Assembly: GCA_964587155.1 (NCBI GenBank)
Contig: CAZPKF010000002.1
Coordinates: 162,782 to 226,781, forward strand
Direction: 5' to 3'
Source: Hallerella sp964587155
GTDB taxonomy: Bacteria; Fibrobacterota; Fibrobacteria; Fibrobacterales; Fibrobacteraceae
Length of the DNA stretch: 64,000 bases
Shown piece by piece: positions 56,081 to 64,000 of this stretch. Position 1 is the first letter of the stretch; each line of letters begins with the position of its first letter. Position numbers and translations under genes: made by a program. The notes under the pieces are model-generated. The model had not been told where the DNA came from. It ran no database searches and worked only from the letters and a program-made list of their open reading frames with translations.

Positions 56081-57314
56081 CGTCATTTTGAAAAACGTCC
56101 GTCCTTTTGTCGATGGAAAATTCAACGAGGTGACAACGGTTTCTGTTGTCGATGGAATTTGGCGGGAATCCGCTCCGGAGGGAACTCCCGTTGTCGATGG
56201 GAACGGCGCTTTGGCCATCCCCGCTTTGTTCGCATTGGGAATGGATTTTCAAGAACCGGCGCGGGATGACATTTACACGTATAAGGCGGGTTTTGTTGCG
56301 ATGCGCCGCGGGGGATTTTACGGCGGACTTTACGAAAGTTCGGCGAATCCGGTTGATGGAATCCAACGCCTTGTCGCAGAACGGGCGGCCCTTTGTAGTC
56401 ACGGCTTGGACGTTCGCATTCTCGGAGCTATTCATCAAGGATACGAGGCAAAAGCTTTGGCGGAAATGCGAGAACTTTCCGATGGCGGTGTGGCGGGATT
56501 TGGAGACGGTTCCAAACCTTTTGGAACAATGCGCTTTCTCCGACTTTGCCTGGAATACGGGACAATGACCGGAAAGCGCTTTTTCTTTTTGCCCTATGAT
56601 TATTCCCTTGCCCATGGTGGATTTGTAAACGAAGGAAACTTTTCTGACATGATTGGAATGAAAGGTGTTCCGGAACAAGCGGAAACAATACCGCTATACG
56701 CCTTGCTCGAAATGGCCAGATGGTTGGGCGTGCCCGTGCACATTCGCCAAGTAACTTCGGAATCGGCTTTGAATCTTATCCGGCGTTTCCGCGATGGAGG
56801 TCTGGATGTCACTTGTGACGTGGACATTCACCACTTGCTCTTTTGCGATGAAGATGTCGCTTCGTTGAACACGAGCCTCAATTTGCATCCGCCCGTACGC
56901 TCTTCAAAAGACCGTGACGCATTGTGGAATGGCCTTGACGACGGCTCTGTTCAGGCGGTGAGCATCAACCATTTCCCGGTGCACCGCGAAGACAAAGAAG
57001 TAAATTTTGAAGATGCTGTTCCCGGTGCCGTTGCCCTTGAAATCGCTCTCCCTGCAATATGGAAAAGCCTTTCCGGCCGCTTGGGTGAACGTCGGGCGAT
57101 TGAAGTCCTTTCGTCGAATCCCGCATCTATCGCTGGGGCGGAAACGGTGGAACTCGGCCTTGGAAAAAAAGTTTCCCTAGTCCTCTTTGACCCTTCGGGG
57201 AAAACGGTAGTTTCTTCAAAGACCTTTGCCGGTGGCGTTGAAAATTCTCCGTTTTTGGGAAAGGAACTTTCGGGAAAAATTCTCGGAGCCTATCTCGGCG
57301 GCCTCTGGGGGTAA
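56073..57314 (+). CDS. Dihydroorotase homologue lacking metal ligands (PyrC'-like)
   Basis: 413 residues aligned with class I dihydroorotases (DVDIHHLLFCDEDV, NLHPPVRSSKDRDALWNGL, FEDAVPGAVALEIALP). Key residues are lost: the HxH ligand motif (usually HVHLREPG) reads GMDFQEPA, HCED reads LPYD, and the catalytic Asp of TDHAPH is Asn in INHFPVH. It is therefore probably catalytically dead, like PyrC' of Pseudomonas, which is needed for ATCase assembly. GGAGG lies 8 bases before the ATG at 56073, inside the pyrB end. An active pyrC would be needed elsewhere in the genome. Confidence 0.85.
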   Translation: MDNVILKNVRPFVDGKFNEVTTVSVVDGIWRESAPEGTPVVDGNGALAIPALFALGMDFQEPARDDIYTYKAGFVAMRRGGFYGGLYESSANPVDGIQRLVAERAALCSHGLDVRILGAIHQGYEAKALAEMRELSDGGVAGFGDGSKPFGTMRFLRLCLEYGTMTGKRFFFLPYDYSLAHGGFVNEGNFSDMIGMKGVPEQAETIPLYALLEMARWLGVPVHIRQVTSESALNLIRRFRDGGLDVTCDVDIHHLLFCDEDVASLNTSLNLHPPVRSSKDRDALWNGLDDGSVQAVSINHFPVHREDKEVNFEDAVPGAVALEIALPAIWKSLSGRLGERRAIEVLSSNPASIAGAETVELGLGKKVSLVLFDPSGKTVVSSKTFAGGVENSPFLGKELSGKILGAYLGGLWG

Positions 57315-57322
57315 TTTTGTTG

Positions 57323-58345
57323 ATGTTTCCACTATCGTCAATGCTTTGGGTGCTTTTCTTGACATTGCTCGCCCTGAGCCTTGTCGTTTTGGTGGAAATC
57401 AGCAGGAGCAACCGGCGCAGGGAAATTGGCGAAATGTTCGCCACGGATAAGTTCAATCAGAAAATCGCAGCGTTGAACTTGACTTTGGAAGAACGCACAT
57501 TTCTCGAACGCTTGGCCAGGTTTTCGCCCTTTTCCAACAAGGATGCCGTATTCAATTCGCCGCTTCTTTTTGAAAAAGCGGTCAATGAAATTTACGCATG
57601 GAACCATGGCGCAGAAAACGTGTCGTTATCGGACCGTCGGGCGATTTCTTCCCTGCGGGCACGGCTGGGGCATTTGGAAAACGCTCAACGTTTTTCTTAT
57701 GTCTCTTCCCGGCAATTTTCGTTGGGAAAAAATGTGACGTTTTACATTGCCGGCAAGGACGATTTTCCGGTAGCAGTCCATACGCAAATCAATTTTGTCG
57801 ATGAAGTTTGCTGGGGCGTGCATTTGGAAAATCCAACATTGGCGCAGCCTTTGGTGGGGGAAAAGTTTTTCATTCGTCTAAACATTCCCGGCGAAGCGGT
57901 GTATTCGGCAGAAGTGTTCGCCAAGGAAGTCCGCGGAGATACTCTTTTTTTCAAACACTCCGTACATTTGCACAAGGAACAATTGCGCCGTTGGATTCGC
58001 TTGGCCGTAAAGTTTCCCGTTCATTTGAAAATGGAGGGAATGGAGCAGGATGGAAATTTGGTGGATTTGTCCGCTGGAGGTATTCTGCTTAGCTTGCCAG
58101 TTCCGGTCCCCGAGAACAGTTTGGTGTTCATCCGCTTTGAACTGCCCGGATTTGGCAAAGAAACCCTTCAAGTTCGCATATTGCGGCAATTGCATGGGGG
58201 AAAAATCAACGAAAAAACGGGTGGAATTGACCACAGCGCATCGTTTATCGGAGACTTTGGTGAAGTCCAGGAACATGTCCTGCAATATATCTTTCGGGAA
58301 AGAGAGGCTCAAAGAAATCTTAAATTATCGTTACAAACGGTCTAA
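57323..58345 (+). CDS. PilZ-domain protein with N-terminal membrane anchor
   Basis: About 341 residues. One N-terminal transmembrane helix (LWVLFLTLLALSLVVLV) is followed by about 180 unassigned residues, then a PilZ domain with both c-di-GMP motifs intact: RRWIR (RxxxR) near residue 220 and DLSAGG (D/NxSxxG). It should bind cyclic di-GMP at the membrane. Starts TTG 57317 or ATG 57323 are both possible; the ATG is used. It lies directly before the pilMNOPQ operon, and the pilM promoter lies after it, so a role in regulating pilus function by c-di-GMP is inferred. Confidence 0.82.
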   Translation: MFPLSSMLWVLFLTLLALSLVVLVEISRSNRRREIGEMFATDKFNQKIAALNLTLEERTFLERLARFSPFSNKDAVFNSPLLFEKAVNEIYAWNHGAENVSLSDRRAISSLRARLGHLENAQRFSYVSSRQFSLGKNVTFYIAGKDDFPVAVHTQINFVDEVCWGVHLENPTLAQPLVGEKFFIRLNIPGEAVYSAEVFAKEVRGDTLFFKHSVHLHKEQLRRWIRLAVKFPVHLKMEGMEQDGNLVDLSAGGILLSLPVPVPENSLVFIRFELPGFGKETLQVRILRQLHGGKINEKTGGIDHSASFIGDFGEVQEHVLQYIFREREAQRNLKLSLQTV

Positions 58346-58381
58346 GTGCTAGTTTTTTCAAGTACTTAGGGGCAAAGCCTA

Positions 58382-58410
58382 TTGACATTGGGCTTTTGGA
58401 AAAGTAGAAT
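58382..58410 (+). promoter_or_regulatory. Sigma-70-type promoter of the pil operon
   Basis: TTGACA, exactly 17 bases, TAGAAT, 35 bases before the pilM start, with GAGG before the TTG start codon. The best consensus-matching promoter in the window. Confidence 0.75.
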
Positions 58411-58445
58411 TGAAATAGTCCCGAATATTTGGGTCGAGGTTTATT

Positions 58446-59537
58446 TTGGCATTAGGTTTTATCGCTAAAATCCGTGGAGAACGCCAAACCATTGGCGTTG
58501 ACATCGGTCATTATCAAATCAAGGTCGTCCGAGTGCATCACGGACGCGGCAGCAATCGCTATGTGATGGCGATGGATATGGAACCGACTCCCGAAGGCGC
58601 GTTCACCGACAATGAAATCCAGGATGACGCCAAGCTCCGCGAAGCGCTGGTGCGTTTGATGACCCGGAATTTCCCCGACATTACTCAAGATGATCTGGTG
58701 GCGTCAATCAGCTGGTCCGCAGGCGTTTTGGCGGATAAAAGCGTGGCGAAAGTCCCCAAGAATGGGAATGAAGATGCTATCGTCGTCCAAACCGCCCAAG
58801 CCAAACCTCCCTTCGACGATCAAGACATCATGCTGGATTACCAAGTCGTGGAACGGGATGACAAGGGCGAAGTCAAGTCTCTTGTCGTTGCGGCGAAGAA
58901 CAAAATTTTGGGAGACTATGCGAAACTCTTTGCCGATGCCGGTTACAAGCTCGATGCGATAGACGTGGACGTATTCGGCATTGCGAACGTCTATGCAACG
59001 ACGGTCTCGGATGAGCGCAGCGAAGAAACGGTAGCTCTCCTCGATGTGGGTGAAAAAAAATCGACGATGACTTTTTTGCAGAATGGGGCGTTCCATTCGG
59101 TTCGGACCTTGACTGGAGGATCGGTTGAATCTGTCGTCTCGACAATTGTCCGTCATTTGGGAATCGAAGAATCCGTTTGCCATGAAATGTTTGAAAAAAA
59201 CGATTTGAGCATGGTCAAAGATTGCTCTGTTGCCGAAGTGGAATCCGCCATGCAGTTGGGCTTCGAAGAAATCGTCAGCGCAGTGGAATTTGGAGTCCGC
59301 TATTTTTCAACAAGTGAATCTGGTGAAAAGCCTGTCCGCATTTTAGTTTGCGGAGGTGGCGCCAATTTGCCCAACTTGTGCGAGTATTTGAAAGAAAAGT
59401 TGGATATCGAATGTGAAACGTTGAACCCGTTTGCGAAAATTCCATGCGAGGGCGGCGCCGAACCGGAAGGCGGCGTGTCGATGGCGTTGTCTAACATTTA
59501 CGCCACGGCGCTTGGGCTAGCCTTGAGGAAGTTTTAA
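58446..59537 (+). CDS. pilM: Type IV pilus assembly protein PilM
   Basis: 363 residues with an actin-like (FtsA/PilM) fold: IGVDIGHYQIKVVRV at the N-terminus, VALLDVGEKKSTMTFL (phosphate 2) and ILVCGGGANLPNL (adenosine loop). PilM binds the PilN cytoplasmic tail at the inner membrane. It starts at a TTG with GAGG 7 bases upstream. pilN follows with no gap, so the genes are one operon. Confidence 0.92.
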   Translation: MALGFIAKIRGERQTIGVDIGHYQIKVVRVHHGRGSNRYVMAMDMEPTPEGAFTDNEIQDDAKLREALVRLMTRNFPDITQDDLVASISWSAGVLADKSVAKVPKNGNEDAIVVQTAQAKPPFDDQDIMLDYQVVERDDKGEVKSLVVAAKNKILGDYAKLFADAGYKLDAIDVDVFGIANVYATTVSDERSEETVALLDVGEKKSTMTFLQNGAFHSVRTLTGGSVESVVSTIVRHLGIEESVCHEMFEKNDLSMVKDCSVAEVESAMQLGFEEIVSAVEFGVRYFSTSESGEKPVRILVCGGGANLPNLCEYLKEKLDIECETLNPFAKIPCEGGAEPEGGVSMALSNIYATALGLALRKF

Positions 59538-60146
59538 ATGGCTAAAGAAAAGAAAAAAAAGCTTTGCGTAGAAATTAATCTGTTGCCTGCGGAATACCGC
59601 AAGACGAAGGTGGATTTCTCGTGGATTGTTGACCGCCGCGTTGTCTGGCCGTCCATTGCGATGCTTGTCGCCCTTGTCGTCATTTTCTTGATTCAGTCTT
59701 ATGTAATGGAAACGATTGCAACGCTTCAGAACCAAGTGGATTCTACAAAGGCCGAAGTTGAAAAGCAGCGTCCGCTGTTGGAAAAAATCAAAACTCTCGA
59801 TTCTAAGTTGAAAGTGATTGCTCAAAAGAATACAGGACTTAAGTCCATTCAGGTGAGCAAGAAACGTTGGGTTATTTTGTTTGAAAATATCTCATCGATG
59901 ATGCCGCCCAATATGTGGCTTGTTTCGCTTAATCAAGTTTCTGCGCTCGACATGGAACTCCGCGGCATGACTTATGATTTTTCAGAAGTCGCCGAGTATA
60001 TGGTGAAACTTGAAAAACAAGTGAGCTTCAACTCGGTTGCTCTCGTGGATGTTTCTACGACAAAGATAGATGGAGAAGAAGCTTACAGCTTTGTCATCAA
60101 GGCTGGCATTAAATCGGATCTCGGTTTGGAAGGAGGTGCGAAATAA
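59538..60146 (+). CDS. pilN: Type IV pilus assembly protein PilN
   Basis: 202 residues with one transmembrane helix (about 35-55). The short cytoplasmic tail carries EINLLPAEYR, the PilM-binding motif of PilN, and the periplasmic part has a coiled coil (residues 60-90) then a ferredoxin-like domain. With PilO it forms the alignment dimer linking PilM to the secretin. A perfect AGGAGGTG for the next gene lies inside its 3' end. Confidence 0.93.
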   Translation: MAKEKKKKLCVEINLLPAEYRKTKVDFSWIVDRRVVWPSIAMLVALVVIFLIQSYVMETIATLQNQVDSTKAEVEKQRPLLEKIKTLDSKLKVIAQKNTGLKSIQVSKKRWVILFENISSMMPPNMWLVSLNQVSALDMELRGMTYDFSEVAEYMVKLEKQVSFNSVALVDVSTTKIDGEEAYSFVIKAGIKSDLGLEGGAK

Positions 60147-60745
60147 TGGGAGCCATTAACTGGAAAGACAAAAAGACTATTTATGCGCTGGCTGTCGTTT
60201 TGCTGATTCTCGCCGGCGGTTATTTTGTCTACGCTTATATCTGGGAACCTTTTACGCTTGATCAGCAGCGTTTAGAAGGCGACTTGAGGAGTGCTCAGGC
60301 GGAACTGGATAAAATCAACGTGCAGCGGGGACGTGTGGCGAAGCTGGAAGCGGAACTTGTTCAAGCGGAGAATGAATTTGAACGTTTGAAAGAGATGTTC
60401 CCGGAAGAAGAGCAGGTGCCTCTTCGGCTTCAAGATCTTTACGCCGTTCTTCGCAGCTCTGGCGTGCAAATTCAAAAATTCAGTCCGGGTGGGAAAACGG
60501 AACGGGAATATTTTATTGAACACCGCTATTCCGTTGTTGTCAATGCCGGTTATCACATGTTGGGATATCTGTTTGCAGAAATTGCAAACTTCAATTACCC
60601 AACGGCGATTACCGATTTGAAAGTTTCACGTTACGGGGGAATCAATCAAGAAATTGAAAAGGCTGAATCTCATGGATGGACGCCTATTACGATTTCTGTG
60701 TCCTTCAATTTGACCACTTATACATCCAAGAAGGTTGCCCAATGA
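60146..60745 (+). CDS. pilO: Type IV pilus assembly protein PilO
   Basis: 199 residues with one transmembrane helix (about residues 12-32), a coiled coil (residues 40-85) and a ferredoxin-like C-terminal domain with AEIANFNYPTAITDLKV, typical of PilO. It pairs with PilN in the periplasm. AGGAGGTG lies 8 bases before the ATG, and the start overlaps the pilN stop by one base. It overlaps the next gene by ATGA. Confidence 0.92.
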   Translation: MGAINWKDKKTIYALAVVLLILAGGYFVYAYIWEPFTLDQQRLEGDLRSAQAELDKINVQRGRVAKLEAELVQAENEFERLKEMFPEEEQVPLRLQDLYAVLRSSGVQIQKFSPGGKTEREYFIEHRYSVVVNAGYHMLGYLFAEIANFNYPTAITDLKVSRYGGINQEIEKAESHGWTPITISVSFNLTTYTSKKVAQ

Positions 60746-62731
60746 GAAAATGGTTGCTCCTTCTCCTCGTTTTTTCCGCACTGGCGTTTGGAGCGGAAAT
60801 CCAGAATGTCGACTATTCATGCGGATCTTCGAATTGCTTCTTGCGTTTCCAATTCGCATCGGCCAAGAATTTGCCCAATTTCTTCCAAAAGTTTGATGGG
60901 AAGGCGCACAAGCTGACTGTTGGCTTTTCAAATACGAAAGCGACTTTTGGTGAAACGGTTGTGTCTTTGGATTCTGCAGCCTCTGGAATTCAAAAGGTCC
61001 GCATATTTACGGATTCCTCTTTCAAAATTCCCCTGTTGAATTTTGAATTTGATGTTGGTTCGGAAATCCGCGACGACAAGAATCCGGTCAGCCTGTCGAA
61101 AGGCAAATTCTTTGTTATTTCGCTGCCCAAATCAAAATCGGCTGGTTGGGATTTGAAAAAAAATCTTTCGGGGCGTTCTGCTGCAAAAGACTCTAATGCC
61201 GCCGCGGAAAAGCAGGCGAAGGCGGACAGCGTGAAAGCCGCCAAGGCCCGCGCCGCCGCGGAAAAGCAGGCGAAGGCGGACAGCGTGAAAGCCGCCAAGG
61301 CCCGCGCCGCCGCGGNNNNNNNNNNNNNNNNNNNNNNNNNNNNNNNNNNNNNNNNNNNNNNNNNNNNNNNNNNNNNNNNNNNNNNNNNNNNNNNNNNNNN
61401 NNNNNNNNNNNNNNNCGGACAGCGTGAAAGCCGCCAAGGCCCGCGCCGCCGCAGAAAAGCAGGCGAAGGCGGACAGCGTGAAAGCCGCCAAGGCCCGCGC
61501 CGCCGCGGAAAAGCAGGCGAAGGCGGACAGCGTGAAAGCCGCCAAGGCCCGCGCCGCCGCAGAAAAGCAGGCGAAGGCAGACAGCATTAAATTGGTGAAA
61601 CAACAAAAAGCGGACAGCATCCGCGAAGTACAAGAGCAATCCCGCAAAAAGGTTGTTTCGGCTCTGATAGACGGAATTCAAGAAATGATCGGTGTACGGG
61701 GCAACGGAATGGAACAGTTCCGCATTGTGACCGATTCGGCGATGGTTCTTTCGGCGATCAAAGGTCCGGACAAACATTCTGTGTTGACGATTGCTGTTCC
61801 CGGCCCCAAAAAGACTCCGATGTTCAACGTGTCTTCTAGCAACATAGTCAAATCGGTTACGTGGATGTCTTCAGGATTGCGGGTTCAGTTGCAACCCAAT
61901 GTGCATCCTTTGATTCAGATTTATAAAGGTTCGCTCATTTTGCAAATTCCCCAAGAAGTTGGGAAATCTTTGGGATTCCTTTGCTACTTGGCGAAACCCG
62001 AAGGCGTTTATGTTCGCAAATGGATGGATCCCACATCGTCAGCGGAAACGTTCGACGCATTTTCCAAGGATATGGAAAATGACAAGAAAAAAATTGTCAG
62101 CGTTGCGCAATCCTTCGGCCTGCGCCCTGTTTCCCGGAATTTGATTGTGGTTTCGGAAACGACACCGTTTCTGTCGGCTCCAGAAGAAAAAGCCCAGGAG
62201 TTGGAAACGCTTTCCTTTGGAACTCGGCTAGAAGACATTGAATTGAACGGGCTTTATTACAAGGTGCGTTTTGGTTCAAAAGTCGGTTACGTCAATCGCC
62301 GGGCGCTTTCTTTCCCCGACGAACTTTCTGCCGTCCAAGCGGAACGTTTGAAACAGTTGGCTTTGGACCAAGGCGGGACTCTTGATTCTTTGGCGGTTCG
62401 CTTTGAACATCCAATTGAAGAACGCATCTCGTACAGTTCTTTTGGTCGTCGAGATCCCTTCATTCAGGTGAAAGGCCTGATGGAAGAGGGCATCAACATT
62501 GACCAGGTTGAACTTGTCGGTATTATTTGGGAATCCGAAGTTCCCTTGGCGATTTTGGCCGATTCCAAAAATGCGGAAATTTCTTACACGGTCAAGGAAG
62601 GAGATCGCATTTTGAACGGTAAGGTCTTGAAAATAACCCAAACAGAAGTGCTGTTCCTGCTGCAAGAATTCGGGGTGAGCCGCAGATATTCCATGAGTTT
62701 GCCCGATCCAAATGGGAGTAACGTCAAATGA
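60742..62731 (+). CDS. Multi-domain pilus protein: AMIN, KA-rich repeats, SH3-like and PilP domains (contains assembly gap)
   Basis: The gene continues across 100 N, and the apparent frame change is an artefact of the gap length. Order: signal peptide (WLLLLLVFSALAFGA); AMIN-like domain (about residues 20-140); 18-residue repeats rich in Lys and Ala, probably helical or rod-like; a second AMIN-like region (MEQFRIVTDSAMVLSAIKG to GSLILQIP); an SH3b-like segment (LETLSFGTRLEDIELNGLYYKVRFGSKVGYVNR); and a C-terminal PilP-type domain (GRRDPFIQVKG, VELVGIIWESEVPLAILAD, YTVKEGDRILNGKVLKITQ). PilP bridges PilNO to the secretin. The AMIN domain usually belongs to PilQ and would bind murein. It overlaps pilO and pilQ by ATGA. 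A lipobox is absent, unlike classical PilP. Confidence 0.85.
61204..61600 (+). repeat. 54-bp tandem repeat (KA-rich 18-residue unit) with assembly gap
   Basis: At least six 54-bp units, each encoding AEKQAKADSVKAAKARAA with only GCG/GCA changes. Two full units precede the gap (61204, 61258) and further units follow it (61451, 61505, 61559 partly diverged). Confidence 0.9.
61316..61415. other. Assembly gap (100 N)
   Basis: Exactly 100 N, a default gap length. Flanks end at unit position 4 and resume at position 20, so the true missing length is 15 plus a multiple of 54 bases, which also restores the reading frame. Confidence 0.9.
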
Positions 62732-64000
62732 AAAAAATCGTCCGTTTTTCCATCATTGCGCTGATTGCGCTTTGCTTCGCATCGGCTTTTGCCGACGACA
62801 ATGCTCCGAACAACAAGTTATACGACTTTAAGTTTGTCGGAACCAATTTCAATGCTGCATTCCAGACGATTTCTACAATGTCGGGTGTCGACATTGTCCT
62901 TGCTCCGGATGTTTCCGGGAAGATTTCAAATCTTCAAGTGACCAAAAAATCGTGGCAAGACGTTTTGAAACTGATTTGCGACACCTACGATTTGACATGG
63001 ACAATCGAAGACAAATACGTGTATGTCCAACGTTCGGCAGCTTATCAAGACAAGCAAAAAAAATTGTCGGATAAGCAAATTGCCGAAGAAAACAGTGCGC
63101 CGTTAGTGCGTAAAAATTTCCAAGTGGAACATGCAAAAGCCGAAGAACTGGTGAAAGTCCTTGAATCCATGAAAACGTCGCGGGGAAAAATTACGACGGT
63201 GGAACGGACCAATTCCATCATTGTTTACGATACGGAAAAAAGCATCGCTCAGATGGAAAACGCGTTGGAAGAGTTGGATGTCGAAACTCTTCAAATCATG
63301 ATTACTGCCAAGTTGGTCGTCGTTTCCAGCGATTTGGCGCGGGAATTGGGCGTTGACTGGACGGCTAAAATGGGAACGACTGCTTTGACTCCGGGGACAG
63401 TCGGCACTCCGACCGGCGGTGGCGTGGGAACGCGTTCGAGCGTCGCCATGAGTTCGTTGCCAAATAACGGTGTATCTCCGGGAGTGACCAATGCGACGAC
63501 GGCTTTGACGGCCAGCGTGTTGGACAATAATGTTCAAGTGGCTATCGCCAGCATCCTTTCTGACGCTTCTACGGAAGTTCTCGCAACTCCGCAGATTACA
63601 ACGATGGACAATGTGGAAGCGCAAATTTTCATGGGTGATCAGATTTCGATTCGCGTTATCGATGATGACGGGGAGTCTTCTACTCAAATGGTGGAAACGG
63701 GAATTAAATTGGTCGTTACCCCGCATGTTTCCGGAGACAATCGAATTATGCTCGATTTGCATCCGCAAAACGATTCTTATCGTTATGATGAAATGGGTCA
63801 GGTGGTGATTTCTAAGCAAGAAGCCGAAACGAAAGTGGTCGTCGGAGATGGTGAAACCGTGGTCATCGGTGGACTTACGCGGAACGAACATCAGGAAACA
63901 GAATCGGGAATTCCGTTTTTGATGGACATTCCTGTTTTGGGCAATTTGTTCAAATACACGAAGAAAACGGTGACGAAAAACGACTTGGTGATTTTTGTTA
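62728..64000 (+). CDS. pilQ: Type IV pilus secretin PilQ (3' end cut by window)
   Basis: 424 codons are visible and the frame is open to the window edge. A signal peptide (SIIALIALCFASAFA) is followed by an STN-like domain (FNAAFQTISTMSGVDIVLAPDVSG), a short NolW/N-domain (VRKNFQVEHAKAEELVKVLE, NSIIVYDTEKSIAQMENALEELD) and the start of the secretin pore domain (DGETVVIGGLTRNE, FLMDIPVLGNLF). It forms the outer-membrane channel. It lacks the AMIN domain often found in PilQ, which is carried by the preceding protein instead. The ATG at 62728 overlaps the upstream stop. Confidence 0.92.
   Translation, partial: MKKIVRFSIIALIALCFASAFADDNAPNNKLYDFKFVGTNFNAAFQTISTMSGVDIVLAPDVSGKISNLQVTKKSWQDVLKLICDTYDLTWTIEDKYVYVQRSAAYQDKQKKLSDKQIAEENSAPLVRKNFQVEHAKAEELVKVLESMKTSRGKITTVERTNSIIVYDTEKSIAQMENALEELDVETLQIMITAKLVVVSSDLARELGVDWTAKMGTTALTPGTVGTPTGGGVGTRSSVAMSSLPNNGVSPGVTNATTALTASVLDNNVQVAIASILSDASTEVLATPQITTMDNVEAQIFMGDQISIRVIDDDGESSTQMVETGIKLVVTPHVSGDNRIMLDLHPQNDSYRYDEMGQVVISKQEAETKVVVGDGETVVIGGLTRNEHQETESGIPFLMDIPVLGNLFKYTKKTVTKNDLVIFV

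Noticed and set aside
61316..61424. Frameshift splitting the PilP-like gene into two genes
   Set aside because: The phase change is caused by a 100-N placeholder; repeat phase and frame both return if the gap is 15 + 54n bases.
1..64000. Integrated prophage, insertion sequence or genomic island
   Set aside because: No transposase, integrase, phage structural gene or terminal inverted repeat was recognised; nearly all genes are housekeeping or envelope genes.

Overview
The window looks like a chromosomal contig from a Fibrobacter-type bacterium (Fibrobacterota, FCB group). The evidence is a TIGR02147-family protein, many lipoproteins and secreted proteins with poly-serine linkers, a diderm gene set (lpxD, TonB-dependent receptor, beta-barrel proteins, secretin), and promoter-like TAnnTTTG boxes of the FCB kind. 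It is a draft assembly: 100 N at 61316-61415 interrupt a repetitive gene. The genus is inferred from these traits, not from a marker-gene search.

Layout. 1-3335 is the 3' part of a large cadherin-repeat surface protein. 3338-5288 is a tightly overlapped ruvC / M15 peptidase / M14 MpaA-like cluster. 5293-14314 (minus strand) holds pssA, an orphan family-5 solute-binding lipoprotein, and hisS followed by two SGNH hydrolases and an MBOAT acyltransferase. 14675-18137 is surE-gyrA. 18554-23316 has an LTD lipoprotein facing der-plsY-gpsA and a Cys-rich lipoprotein. 23492-31050 has an M6 protease, a YkgJ/SprT/barrel cluster and a lipoprotein/outer-membrane-protein pair. 31056-35374 is a cobalamin-riboswitch unit: a BtuB-like TonB receptor and a beta-propeller lipoprotein with an exact internal duplication. 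35832-38298 is a TIGR02147 / LamG lipoprotein / PAS operon. 38476-42166 has yciH, tRNA-Asn and potABC. 42200-46081 has a UvrA-like ATPase, a barrel protein and a YihY protein. 46172-53479 has a lipoprotein, DAG kinase, lpxD, a DUF4321 protein, gatA, an FAD protein and an RluA-type synthase. tRNA-Ala and a cyclophilin follow. 54582-57314 is pyrR-pyrB-pyrC', in which the dihydroorotase homologue has lost its metal ligands. 57323-64000 is a PilZ protein followed by the type IV pilus operon pilMNO, an enlarged PilP-like protein and pilQ (cut by the window end).

How genes work together. Phospholipid genes (plsY, gpsA, pssA, DAG kinase) and lpxD serve the envelope. The SGNH/SGNH/MBOAT group probably O-acylates a surface polymer. 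The riboswitch unit probably imports corrinoids. The pil genes encode the inner-membrane alignment complex and secretin of a type IV pilus-like machine.

The most notable non-coding signal is a roughly 100-bp dispersed repeat in four intergenic spaces (two copies on each strand). The strongest system-level candidates are the BtuB / propeller-lipoprotein pair and the multi-domain PilP protein.
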